Below are positions 25,734 to 34,231 of a stretch of 64,000 nt of DNA, piece by piece. This DNA comes from Desulfobacteraceae bacterium UBA2245 (GTDB lineage: Bacteria > Desulfobacterota > Desulfobacteria > Desulfobacterales > UBA2245), in assembly GCA_002347265.1 (NCBI GenBank), contig DDYB01000019.1:1-64000 (forward strand), written 5' to 3'. Made by a program: the position numbers and the translations under genes. The notes below the pieces were generated by a model. It saw only the letters and a list, made by a program, of their open reading frames with translations. It had not been told where the DNA came from and did no database searches. Positions within the stretch are counted from its first letter, which is position 1. Each line of letters opens with the position of its first letter.

Positions 25734-28133
25734 ATGAACAGTGATAAAAACAAATTATCGATCAACCGGCTTCTGATTTCTTCCCAGACCACGCGATGGG
25801 TAATCCTGGCTCTCGTGACCGCTGTATTTGCGGTCATTCTCTACCCCAATCTGGTCATTCCCAGGCAGGCATACAAGGTCGGCGATATCGCGGAACGCAA
25901 CATCAAAGCGCCATTTGATTTTTTCATCGAAGATCAGCCGGCAACCGAAGCCAGGCGCCGCGAGATGATTGACGCGCAGATGACGGTATACGATCACAAC
26001 ACCGCCCTGGCCGGAAAAATCAGCCGGCAGGTCAACCAGGCCTTTGAGGATATTCGCATTGCCGTCGAAAACACCTCGAATCAGGCCGGAGAAGACGCCG
26101 AAGTTCGGGAAGAAGAGGCGCCGATGCCTTCGGTGTCCGAACTGATCTGGGCCATGAAGGAGGAATTTGAAGTCGCCCTGGGGATTCCGGTAAATCAGGA
26201 CGCCTACCGCGTTCTTGAAACAGAAAAATTTTCCCCGGAAATCGATCGCCTGATTATCAGAATCTTAATGGAAATCATGAAAAACGGGGTCGTATCCAGC
26301 AAGGAAATCCTCATCAAAGAGTCCGACAAGGGAATGATCCTTCGGGACCTGTCGTCAAAAACCGAAACCATCGTCCGGAATCCAAAAAGCTTCTATGGCC
26401 TGGATGAGGCCAGAGCCATGGTTCAAACGATCGGTCAGTCTTATCTGGTCGGCATGAATAATGGTCTGCAAAAAATGGTCATCGAATTGACCCAGAACCT
26501 GATTCAGCCCAACATCACCTTGAACCGCAGCGAAACCGAGGATCGCAGAAAAGCGGCCGCCGACGAGGCCAGTCCGATTCTTTACCGCATCAAGTCCGGA
26601 GAGATGCTGATCCGGGAAGGCGAACGCGTTACCGAACCTCAGCGCCTGAAGCTGCAAACGCTTCAGAACCGAACACGGCAAGAGCAGGTCATCTTGAGCA
26701 GTATCGGCTCGTTAACGATTATTTTATGCCTTCTGGTGATCATCTATATCATGCATCTTCAAAACGAACCCCGGTTTTCAATAAACCCCAACCGCAATCT
26801 GATCTTCGTTTGCACCGTATTGATCGCTTTCGTATTTCTTGCCCGCATCTCGGTAGGCCTTTCCGAAGCGCTGACCCAGGGAATTTCCATTCCCTTTCCC
26901 GCCAGATCCCTGTACTACGGTATTCCGATGGCTGCGGCATCCATGACGGTCTGCCTGTTCCTCGGGCTTTCAATCGCCGTTCCTTTTTCCATGGCGCTGT
27001 CCGTCTGCGGCGCCGTCCTGTTTCAAAACAAGTTTGAGATCTTTCTCTATTTTCTGCTCAGCAGCACCATGGCGGCCTACTGGATACAGGACTGCCGCGA
27101 GCGCAAAATCTTTATCGGCGCGGGGGTCAGACTCGGGTTTCTCAACATTGTGCTGGTAACGGCAATCAATATCTATCTGGCTGAAGCCGGCGGTCTGAAA
27201 ATGCTGTGGGACTGGGTTTTTGCGTTTTTAGGCGGACTAGGCGCCGGCATTGTTACCGCCGGACTTGCCCCCCTGGTGGAGATCGCCTTCGGATATACGA
27301 CCGACATCACCCTGCTGGAACTGGCTAACTTGGACAAACCCATTCTGCGCAGACTCATGATCGAAGCGCCGGGAACCTATCATCACAGCATGGTGATCGG
27401 GTCCATGGTGGAAGCGGCCGCTTCGGCCATCGGCGCCAATCCGATTCTCGCCAAGGTCTGCGGGTATTATCATGACATCGGGAAAATCAAAAAACCGCTT
27501 TATTTTGTCGAAAATCAATTCGACGGCATCAACCGGCACGACAAGCTGGCCCCTTCCATGTCGGCTCTCATCCTGATCGCACATGTCAAAAACGGTGTGG
27601 AAATAGCCACGGAAAACAGGCTGGGCCAGATGATCATCGACACAATCCGCCAGCACCACGGAACCAGCCTGATCCGCTTTTTCTATGAAAAAGCCAAAAA
27701 GCTCAAGGGCGACGATTCCGTGAAAATAGATGATTTCCGGTACCCCGGCCCCAAGCCCCAGACCAAGGAGGCCGGACTCGTCATGCTGGCCGATGTGGTT
27801 GAAGCCGCCTCGCGGACGCTTGAAAATCCGACCCCGTCCAGAATCCAGGGACTGGTCCAGAACCTGATCAACAAGATCTTTGCCGACGGGCAGCTGGACG
27901 ACTGCGAACTGACGCTGAAAGACCTTCACAACATCGCCCAGAGCTTCAACAAGATTCTCAACGGCATCTATCACCATCGGATCGAATATGCCGAGCCTCA
28001 GGCGCCAGCCAACGGAAAGGCCAAAGATGCAAGTACTGATCGACAACCGGCAAAACAGACGCAAAATGCCCCTAAAGAGGATCCAACGGGCGGCGAAGGC
28101 CATCTTAAACGCCTTGGAGTGCCCCGAAGGTGA
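25734..28133 (+). CDS. 7TMR-HD hydrolase (PgpH-type cyclic-di-AMP phosphodiesterase family)
   Basis: 799-residue membrane protein. One N-terminal TM helix (about 20-40) and a periplasmic 7TMR-HDED domain (about 45-320) come first, followed by several TM helices (about 320-510). A cytoplasmic HD domain (about 540-730) has YHHSMVIGSMVEAAA, YYHDIGKIKKP (H579, D580) and IRQHHGTS. PgpH of Listeria, the reference for this fold, hydrolyses c-di-AMP. The substrate here is inferred, since no diadenylate cyclase is in the window. The stop lies 107 bases inside ybeY. Confidence 0.9.
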   Translation: MNSDKNKLSINRLLISSQTTRWVILALVTAVFAVILYPNLVIPRQAYKVGDIAERNIKAPFDFFIEDQPATEARRREMIDAQMTVYDHNTALAGKISRQVNQAFEDIRIAVENTSNQAGEDAEVREEEAPMPSVSELIWAMKEEFEVALGIPVNQDAYRVLETEKFSPEIDRLIIRILMEIMKNGVVSSKEILIKESDKGMILRDLSSKTETIVRNPKSFYGLDEARAMVQTIGQSYLVGMNNGLQKMVIELTQNLIQPNITLNRSETEDRRKAAADEASPILYRIKSGEMLIREGERVTEPQRLKLQTLQNRTRQEQVILSSIGSLTIILCLLVIIYIMHLQNEPRFSINPNRNLIFVCTVLIAFVFLARISVGLSEALTQGISIPFPARSLYYGIPMAAASMTVCLFLGLSIAVPFSMALSVCGAVLFQNKFEIFLYFLLSSTMAAYWIQDCRERKIFIGAGVRLGFLNIVLVTAINIYLAEAGGLKMLWDWVFAFLGGLGAGIVTAGLAPLVEIAFGYTTDITLLELANLDKPILRRLMIEAPGTYHHSMVIGSMVEAAASAIGANPILAKVCGYYHDIGKIKKPLYFVENQFDGINRHDKLAPSMSALILIAHVKNGVEIATENRLGQMIIDTIRQHHGTSLIRFFYEKAKKLKGDDSVKIDDFRYPGPKPQTKEAGLVMLADVVEAASRTLENPTPSRIQGLVQNLINKIFADGQLDDCELTLKDLHNIAQSFNKILNGIYHHRIEYAEPQAPANGKAKDASTDRQPAKQTQNAPKEDPTGGEGHLKRLGVPRR

Positions 28134-28470
28134 ACTGTCCATCGTGATTGTCGATGATCCGCAGATCGCCGAACTAAACGCCCGGTATCTCAACCGCCAG
28201 GGACCGACCAACGTCATTTCCTTTCCGATGCGGGAGGGCGAGTTTTCCGACATTTCTCCCGATCTTCTCGGGGATGTGGTCATATCGGCGGATACTGCGC
28301 AAAAAGAGGCGGATGATCAGGAAACCACTCTCGAAAAACGGTTTAATGAGCTTCTGATCCACGGCATTCTCCACCTTTTCGGCTACGACCATGAAAAGGA
28401 TGAAACCCAGGCTTCCGAGATGGAGGAAAAAAGCCGGGCGCTTCTTGAAATCATTGAAAAATCAACATGA
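28027..28470 (+). CDS. ybeY: Endoribonuclease YbeY
   Basis: Metal-dependent RNase for 16S rRNA 3'-end maturation and ribosome quality control. 147 residues with the diagnostic three-His motif HGILHLFGYDHE (HxxxHxxxxxH) and the preceding NVISFPM and LGDVVIS. The ATG at 28027 has GGAAAGG upstream; the frame is open further 5' but lies in the HD hydrolase gene. It overlaps the upstream gene by 107 bases in a different frame and its stop overlaps the tsaE start. Confidence 0.95.
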   Translation: MQVLIDNRQNRRKMPLKRIQRAAKAILNALECPEGELSIVIVDDPQIAELNARYLNRQGPTNVISFPMREGEFSDISPDLLGDVVISADTAQKEADDQETTLEKRFNELLIHGILHLFGYDHEKDETQASEMEEKSRALLEIIEKST

Positions 28471-28949
28471 ACCATCCTGCCTGCATCATTGCCAAAGACC
28501 TCTCAGAAACCCGGCATCTGGCCGAAACCATTGGAAAACACATAAAATCCGGAATGGTTCTGGCCCTGATCGGCGATCTGGGAAGCGGAAAGACCGCCTT
28601 TGTTCAGGGACTGGCCCGCGGCCTTCAGGTCCCGGCGGATTATTACGTCACCAGTCCCACCTTTACCCTGATCAACGAATACCCCGGCCGCCTGCGCCTG
28701 TTTCATGTGGATCTTTACCGCATCGAGGATGCATTCGAATTTGAGGATACGGAACTGGCCGAACTCATCCGCCCTGATGCCGTTTTGGCCATCGAATGGG
28801 CCGAACGGCTCAGTTCGAACTTTCTTAAAGATTATCTGGAGGTTCGCTTCGAAACCCTGTCGGAGACAGCCAGAAAAATCCTTCTAACAGGATATGGACT
28901 TAATGCGCAAAACCTGCTAAAGAATTTCGATCTTTTCCAGATAAATTAA
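28467..28949 (+). CDS. tsaE: tRNA threonylcarbamoyladenosine biosynthesis ATPase TsaE
   Basis: Essential ATPase of the TsaBDE complex that makes t6A37 in ANN-decoding tRNAs. 160 residues with Walker A LIGDLGSGKTAFVQGLARGL, SPTFTLINEYPG, LFHVDLYRIE and AIEWAERL. The ATG overlaps the ybeY stop by 4 bases (ATGA), so it is translationally coupled. tsaB and tsaD are not in this window. Confidence 0.95.
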   Translation: MNHPACIIAKDLSETRHLAETIGKHIKSGMVLALIGDLGSGKTAFVQGLARGLQVPADYYVTSPTFTLINEYPGRLRLFHVDLYRIEDAFEFEDTELAELIRPDAVLAIEWAERLSSNFLKDYLEVRFETLSETARKILLTGYGLNAQNLLKNFDLFQIN

Positions 28950-28979
28950 CCCGATAAAAATTCAGGATGCGGGGGGAGA

Positions 28980-30197
28980 ATGAGCCTGATTGTTCAGAAA
29001 TATGGTGGAACCTCGGTCGCCGATCTTGACAGGATTCGCAATGTGGCCGGACGGGTGGCCAGAATCTACGAAGCCGGAAACGATATAGTGGTCGTCCTCT
29101 CCGCCATGGCCGGGGTGACCGACAAGATCATCGCAATGGCGCATCAGGCCAGTCCGAATCCGCCCAAACGCGAACTGGACGTTCTGCTGGCGACCGGCGA
29201 GCAGACGACCGCCGCCCTGCTCACCATGGTGCTGAATTCGATGAACCTTCCGGCCCAGTCGCTGCTCGGATTTCAGGCGCGGGTTCTCACGGATCATACC
29301 TATGGAAACGCCCGGATTCACGAAATCGATGCAACCCGCATTCAGCAACTGCTCTCCGAACGAAAAATCGTCGTGGTGGCGGGCTTTCAGGGCTGTGATT
29401 CGAATGGCAACATCACCACCCTGGGCCGAGGGGGATCCGACACCACGGCCGTGGCCATTTCCGCGGCCATCAAGGCCGACAGTTGCGAAATATACACCGA
29501 TGTGGACGGCGTGTATACGGCGGATCCGAACATCTGTAAAACCGCCCGGAAACTTCCCAGAATCACCTATGACGAAATGATGGAAATGGCGAGTCTGGGC
29601 GCCAAGGTGCTTCAAATTCGATCCGTGGAATTTGCAAAAAAATACAACGTACCGGTTCACGTCCGATCATCATTCAGCGAGGAGGAAGGGACGATGGTTG
29701 TCAATACGGATGCCGAAATGGAAAAGCTGGTGGTCACCGGCGTGACCTACAACAAGAAGGATGCCAGAATCACTCTGACAAGAGTTCAGGACAAGCCCGG
29801 AATCGCTTCCAGAATTTTTACGCCCATCGCCGATGCCGGCATTCTCGTCGATATGATCATTCAGAATACCCGCTCCGAAGGCCTGACCGATCTGACATTT
29901 ACCGTGTCCAAGGCGGATTTTCAGCAGGCCATGGAAATCGAACGGAATGTGGCCGAAGAAATCGGCGCGGAAGCCGTGATAGGCGACGAAAACATCGCCA
30001 AAATCTCGGTGACCGGCGTTGGAATGCGAAACCATTCGGGAGTGGCTTCCAAAATGTTTACCGCCCTTGCGAAGGAAAACATCAATATTCTGATGATCAG
30101 CACCTCGGAAATCAGAATATCCTGCGTCATAGAAGAAAAGTACGCCGAGCTTGCCGTACGGGTGCTGCACAGCGCCTTCGGCCTGGACAGAAACTGA
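28980..30197 (+). CDS. lysC: Aspartate kinase
   Basis: First enzyme of the Lys/Thr/Met/diaminopimelate pathway. 405 residues: an amino-acid kinase domain (about 1-230) with VQKYGGTSVADLDRI, VVLSAMAGVTDKI, GRGGSDTTAVAIS and EIYTDVDGVYTADP. Two ACT domains (about 265-400; VQDKPGIASRIF, GMRNHSGVASKMFTALAKENI) are the likely site of Lys/Thr feedback inhibition. A GGGGGGAG stretch sits directly before the ATG. The gene is 30 bases downstream of tsaE. Confidence 0.96.
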   Translation: MSLIVQKYGGTSVADLDRIRNVAGRVARIYEAGNDIVVVLSAMAGVTDKIIAMAHQASPNPPKRELDVLLATGEQTTAALLTMVLNSMNLPAQSLLGFQARVLTDHTYGNARIHEIDATRIQQLLSERKIVVVAGFQGCDSNGNITTLGRGGSDTTAVAISAAIKADSCEIYTDVDGVYTADPNICKTARKLPRITYDEMMEMASLGAKVLQIRSVEFAKKYNVPVHVRSSFSEEEGTMVVNTDAEMEKLVVTGVTYNKKDARITLTRVQDKPGIASRIFTPIADAGILVDMIIQNTRSEGLTDLTFTVSKADFQQAMEIERNVAEEIGAEAVIGDENIAKISVTGVGMRNHSGVASKMFTALAKENINILMISTSEIRISCVIEEKYAELAVRVLHSAFGLDRN

Positions 30198-30269
30198 CCG
30201 CATCACGGACAAACGGTTCCGCGGAAAATGCCTGATTCGAATTTACCGCAGAACCGCCCAAAAAAACAT

Positions 30270-30360
30270 GAAAGAATTCAGCGCGGATCAACTCATTCTG
30301 ATTGTTGTGCTGGCCGTTCTCATCGCGGGCCTGTGTTTTTACCGGCAGTTTCATCCCTGA
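30270..30360 (+). CDS. Possible 29-30 residue single-span membrane peptide
   Basis: An ATG at 30270 opens a 30-codon frame: a short polar start (MKEFSADQ), one strongly hydrophobic helix (LILIVVLAVLIAGLCFY) and a basic end (RQFHP). It fits between lysC and the convergent pyrF, overlapping the pyrF 3' end by 10 bases. No good Shine-Dalgarno is visible, so it may not be translated. Confidence 0.25.
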
Positions 30361-31088
30361 TGGCCTTTTGCCGGCAATGCGGCCTGAATTTCCGATGCGA
30401 TTCGAGCAGCCGCCTTGACCGGATCTTCGGCATCCCGAATGGGCCTTCCGATCACCAGATAATCCGAACCGTTTATAACGGCCTGAGCAGGCGTGGCAAG
30501 ACGCTTCTGATCATCGGCCGCTGTCTGCCACGAAGGGCGGATACCCGGCGTCACCACGATAAATTCCGGCCCGAGGCGCTGCTTGATCGACCTGACTTCC
30601 TGTGCCGAGCAGACCGCGCCCGCGCATCCAGCCGCCTGCGCCATGGCGGCCCGCTTCACCACCAGTTCAGAAATATTGTCCGCATAAGCGGGTTCAAATC
30701 CGGCCTGACGGATATCCGAACCCGAAACGCTGGTTAAAACGGTAACCGCAAGCACGCCCACCCTTCCTGCGCCGCCCTGAACCGCGGCTTTAAGCATGGC
30801 CGGAGACTCTCCGCAGTGAACCGTCGTCAGCGCAACCCCCAGACCGGCAATGCGCTCCATGGTTCTGCAAACCGTCACCGGTATGTCGTGAAGTTTCAAA
30901 TCCAGAAAAATCCGGGCCGCCCCGGCCCTTCGAATCATCCTGACAATTTCCGGCCCGGACTGGACAAAAAGCTCCAGACCGACCTTGAACATTCCCACAT
31001 GGGGGGAAAGCATCTCGACCCAGGTTTCCGCCTCCCGGGCCGAAGCCACATCCAGGGGAAACACGATATATTCCGAAGCCTGGCGCAT
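30351..31088 (-). CDS. pyrF: Orotidine 5'-phosphate decarboxylase
   Basis: Last step of UMP synthesis. 245-residue TIM barrel with FPLDVASA, KVGLELF, the catalytic FLDLKLHDIP (Lys-Asp pair), TVHCGE, VLAVTVLTS, VVTPGIRP and the phosphate-binding YLVIGRPIRDAEDP. GAGGT precedes the ATG. It is a single gene converging on lysC. Confidence 0.96.
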   Translation of the reverse strand: MRQASEYIVFPLDVASAREAETWVEMLSPHVGMFKVGLELFVQSGPEIVRMIRRAGAARIFLDLKLHDIPVTVCRTMERIAGLGVALTTVHCGESPAMLKAAVQGGAGRVGVLAVTVLTSVSGSDIRQAGFEPAYADNISELVVKRAAMAQAAGCAGAVCSAQEVRSIKQRLGPEFIVVTPGIRPSWQTAADDQKRLATPAQAVINGSDYLVIGRPIRDAEDPVKAAARIASEIQAALPAKGHQG

Positions 31089-31422
31089 GCGATACCTCGT
31101 GCGTTTAAGAATTTAAAGTTTCCGGGCTGGATCCATTGCCGGCGCCGCCCGGTATCGACAACAAAGCAAAAAACTATGCTCCGACCGATCCGAAACATTG
31201 GATTTGCGGGCTTCACCGCCCTGCCCGATCATCGTTTCATGCGCCTTACATAACCCAGTTCGCCCTGTCCGAAAAGAAAATTTTAAACACGGCTTCGGCA
31301 CGCGGCCGCAGCGGTTAAATCAGGCGATCCATGCACAAGCCTATAAATCTATTGAAATTTTTATACTTATAATGCTATGGAAATATTTTAATTTGATTAA
31401 CCAATCATATCTCATAAAAATC
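31089..31422. other. Intergenic region before the CheD-HDOD gene
   Basis: 334 bases; its 3' half is strongly AT-rich. A TATAAT at 31368-31373 could be the -10 of the CheD-HDOD gene, but no matching -35 lies 17 bases upstream. The frame of the fusion gene is open through this region without a good start. Confidence 0.35.
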
Positions 31423-32760
31423 ATGACGCACCTTAACTCATTTCATGTTGCCGCTGGAAGCCTGTATATCGACAAATCTCAGCCAATTGAGGCATACGCC
31501 CTTCTGGGAACCTGTGTCGGCGTGACCATGCATGCTCCGGAAGCCGCAATGAGCGGAATGATTCATCTGCTCCTTCCCGATTCGACTCAGGCGGCGGGAA
31601 AATGCCAGCCTGAACGCTACGCCACAACCGGACTTCCGATACTGTTGAACCATTTTTTGAAAGCCGGCATTCAACCTGAAAGTCTGAAAGCCTGTATTGC
31701 GGGCGGCGCCATTACCGGTCCGGTCAATAAAATCGACCTTCGTCTGGATATCGGCGGCCGCACGGTTGAAGCCGTAAATGCCTTTCTCAAAAAAGCCCGA
31801 ATCCGGGTTGAAAAATCTGAAACCGGCGGCTATATCACCCGGCGGCTGACACTGAACATGCAAAACGGGCACAGCAGCATCGAACCGGCTTTTCTTCAAA
31901 CAAGTCCGGCCCAGGAAAACGCCTGCACAATCAGTCGCGACCGGATCATTCCGATCATGGAAGCACTTCGGCCCATTCCTCAGATTGCGCTCAAGATTCT
32001 CAGGTGCCTTGGCGAGGACGCCTGCGATTTGCGGACCGTGGCCTCGGAAGTTCAGAAAGACCAGGTGCTGAGCGCAAAAACCTTAAAACTTTGCAACTCG
32101 TCGCTGTTTTTCCATAAAACACCCGTCGAATCCATTGTTCAGGCACTCATTCTGCTGGGCTGGAACGAGTTTTCCAAGCTCGTGGTCTCGGTCTGCGTCG
32201 AGGACCAGTTCTGTGTATCCAGCCAGGGATATTCGCTGTGCAAAGGAGGATTGTATTATCACGCTCTGGCCGTTGCCATCATTTCCGAAGCACTGGCGCA
32301 CCACACCGGCCAGGCCGATCCCATGACCGCCTATATCGCAGGGTTGCTCCATGACATCGGAAAGGTGGTGCTGGATCAGTGCGTGGCATCCAGCCATCCG
32401 GTTTTCTATCGGACAATTCATAAAACAAGGCAACCGGCCGAAAAAGTCGAAAAAGAGCTCTTCGGCATCTATCATTGCGAGGCCGGCGGCTGGCTGGCCG
32501 AATCATGGATGCTTCCGGAAACGCTTCAGAAAGCGATCCGGTTCCATCACGCCCCGGAGCTTGCCGTCCATCACGATAAGCTGATCAATATCGTCCATAT
32601 GGCCGATCTGCTGGCCGGAGGATTCGACCCGACGCTCAAAACCCAGCCCGCGGATACGCAGAATCTTCGGCTGCATCTGGAAAAAATCGGCTGCGATATG
32701 GAAAAATTCGCCGAACTCGTGGACCTGATACCCGGAGAACTGCTGGCGTTTCCACGCTGA
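31423..32760 (+). CDS. CheD-like deamidase domain fused to an HDOD signalling domain
   Basis: 445 residues from the ATG at 31423. Residues about 1-150 match CheD, the chemoreceptor glutamine deamidase/CheC partner: ALLGTCVGVTMHAPEAAMSGMIHLLLP, YATTGLPILLNHFLKAGI, ACIAGGAITGPV. Putative catalytic Cys31 and His48 are 17 apart, as Cys27/His44 in T. maritima CheD; the third residue, Thr21 there, is Tyr25 here. Residues about 175-440 form an HDOD domain: EALRPIPQIALKILRCLGED, LSAKTLKLCNSSLF, IVQALILLGWNEFSKLVV, AGLLHDIGKVVLDQ. HDOD proteins act in signalling, often with chemotaxis or c-di-GMP systems. No other chemotaxis gene is in the window. The fusion suggests deamidation of a receptor coupled to an HDOD output; that is inference. 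The Shine-Dalgarno is weak. Confidence 0.82.
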   Translation: MTHLNSFHVAAGSLYIDKSQPIEAYALLGTCVGVTMHAPEAAMSGMIHLLLPDSTQAAGKCQPERYATTGLPILLNHFLKAGIQPESLKACIAGGAITGPVNKIDLRLDIGGRTVEAVNAFLKKARIRVEKSETGGYITRRLTLNMQNGHSSIEPAFLQTSPAQENACTISRDRIIPIMEALRPIPQIALKILRCLGEDACDLRTVASEVQKDQVLSAKTLKLCNSSLFFHKTPVESIVQALILLGWNEFSKLVVSVCVEDQFCVSSQGYSLCKGGLYYHALAVAIISEALAHHTGQADPMTAYIAGLLHDIGKVVLDQCVASSHPVFYRTIHKTRQPAEKVEKELFGIYHCEAGGWLAESWMLPETLQKAIRFHHAPELAVHHDKLINIVHMADLLAGGFDPTLKTQPADTQNLRLHLEKIGCDMEKFAELVDLIPGELLAFPR

Positions 32761-32803
32761 AAGCGCTTTACGAAAGGCTTTGAACGATACAAAGACAAAA
32801 TTT

Positions 32804-34231
32804 ATGAACGTCGATGAAAAAGATCTTACATTGCTGAAGCGGTTGCCGGCCATCGATCACATAATGGAACTGCTGGAAAAAGACGACTTTTTCCTCAATA
32901 TTCCCCGCTCCGTCCGCCTTCAATGCGCCCGGAAGACCGTCGCCGGGCTCAGGGCCGATATTATTTCCGGTCAGAAGCGGATATCCGAAGCGGATCTTGC
33001 CGACGAAGGCATCCTTCAAAGGGTCCGTAACAGCGCGCATGAAACCATGACGCCCAGACTGGTTCGAACGATCAACGCCACCGGAGTGGTCCTGCACACC
33101 AACATGGGGCGTTCTCCGCTGTGCCGGGACGCGATCGAAAACCTGGCAACCGTTGCCGCCCATTATTCAAATCTTGAGTTCGATCTTGCCTCCGGCAAAC
33201 GCGGATCGCGCTACAGCGCCGTGGAAGAGATTCTTTGCGAACTTTCCGGCGCCGAAGCCGCCATGGCGGTCAACAATAACGCCGGAGCGGTGCTTCTGTG
33301 TCTGGAGACCCTGGCCAGGGGCAAAAATGTCATCGTTTCCCGGGGCGAACTGGTGGAAATCGGCGGCGCTTTCAGAATACCGGATGTAATGGCCAAAAGC
33401 GGCGGCATTCTCAAGGAGGTCGGCACCACCAACCGCACCCATCTCAATGATTATGAGCAGGCCATCGACAATGAAACCGCTCTGCTGCTCAAGGTCCACA
33501 CCAGCAATTACGCGGTGGTGGGCTTTACCGCCTCCGTTTCCCTCAAGGAACTCGTGTCCCTGGGCAAGGCAAACCGGCTGCCGGTCATGGAAGATCTGGG
33601 AAGCGGAACCCTGATCGATTTTTCAAAATACGGCATGAGACCCGAGCCCACGGTTCAGCAGTCCATCGCCGACGGCGCGGACCTGGTGACCTTCAGCGGA
33701 GACAAGTTGCTCGGAGGCCCTCAGGCGGGCATCATTACAGGCAAGGCAACCCTGCTGGAAAAAATCAAGAAAAATTCGCTGACCCGGGCGCTTCGCATCG
33801 ACAAGCTGACCCTGGCGGCCCTGGAAAGCACCCTGAGACAGTACCGGGATGAATCAAAGGCCCTGGCCGAGATTCCAACTCTGCGCATGCTGACATGCCC
33901 GCTCGATGCGATCCGCGCCCGGGCGCAGAAACTCCATCAAATATTGCAGGCCATCGGGGATTCGAGGCTTCAGCTCAGTCTCTGCGACCGGCCGTCCCGG
34001 GTCGGAGGGGGTGCCTTCCCCTTGGAAGAACTGCCGAGCCGATGCGTGGGCATTCGCATCACGGGAATGCCGGTCAATGCTTTTGAAAAATTAATGCGCC
34101 TCGGCAATCCGCCCGTCATCGGAAGGATCGAGGAGGATGTATGGATGATGGATATGAGAACCGTTCAGGACGAAGAGCTGGTTCTCATCGGAGACGCCGT
34201 CGCACAAGCGTTGAGGAGGAACGGACCATGA
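32804..34231 (+). CDS. selA: L-seryl-tRNA(Sec) selenium transferase SelA
   Basis: PLP enzyme that converts Ser-tRNA(Sec) to Sec-tRNA(Sec) using selenophosphate. About 475 residues from the ATG at 32804, aligning with the usual LPAID start region; a TTG at 32780 is the alternative. Motifs: RTINATGVVLHTNMGRSPL, YSNLEFDLASGKRGSR, NNNAGAVLL, EVGTTNRTHLNDY, and the PLP lysine in TFSGDKLLGGPQAG (K301). Length and lysine position match E. coli SelA. The gene proves the organism makes selenocysteine, which supports the Sec-peroxiredoxin. selB, selC and selD are not in the window. Its stop overlaps the next gene's ATG. Confidence 0.96.
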   Translation: MNVDEKDLTLLKRLPAIDHIMELLEKDDFFLNIPRSVRLQCARKTVAGLRADIISGQKRISEADLADEGILQRVRNSAHETMTPRLVRTINATGVVLHTNMGRSPLCRDAIENLATVAAHYSNLEFDLASGKRGSRYSAVEEILCELSGAEAAMAVNNNAGAVLLCLETLARGKNVIVSRGELVEIGGAFRIPDVMAKSGGILKEVGTTNRTHLNDYEQAIDNETALLLKVHTSNYAVVGFTASVSLKELVSLGKANRLPVMEDLGSGTLIDFSKYGMRPEPTVQQSIADGADLVTFSGDKLLGGPQAGIITGKATLLEKIKKNSLTRALRIDKLTLAALESTLRQYRDESKALAEIPTLRMLTCPLDAIRARAQKLHQILQAIGDSRLQLSLCDRPSRVGGGAFPLEELPSRCVGIRITGMPVNAFEKLMRLGNPPVIGRIEEDVWMMDMRTVQDEELVLIGDAVAQALRRNGP

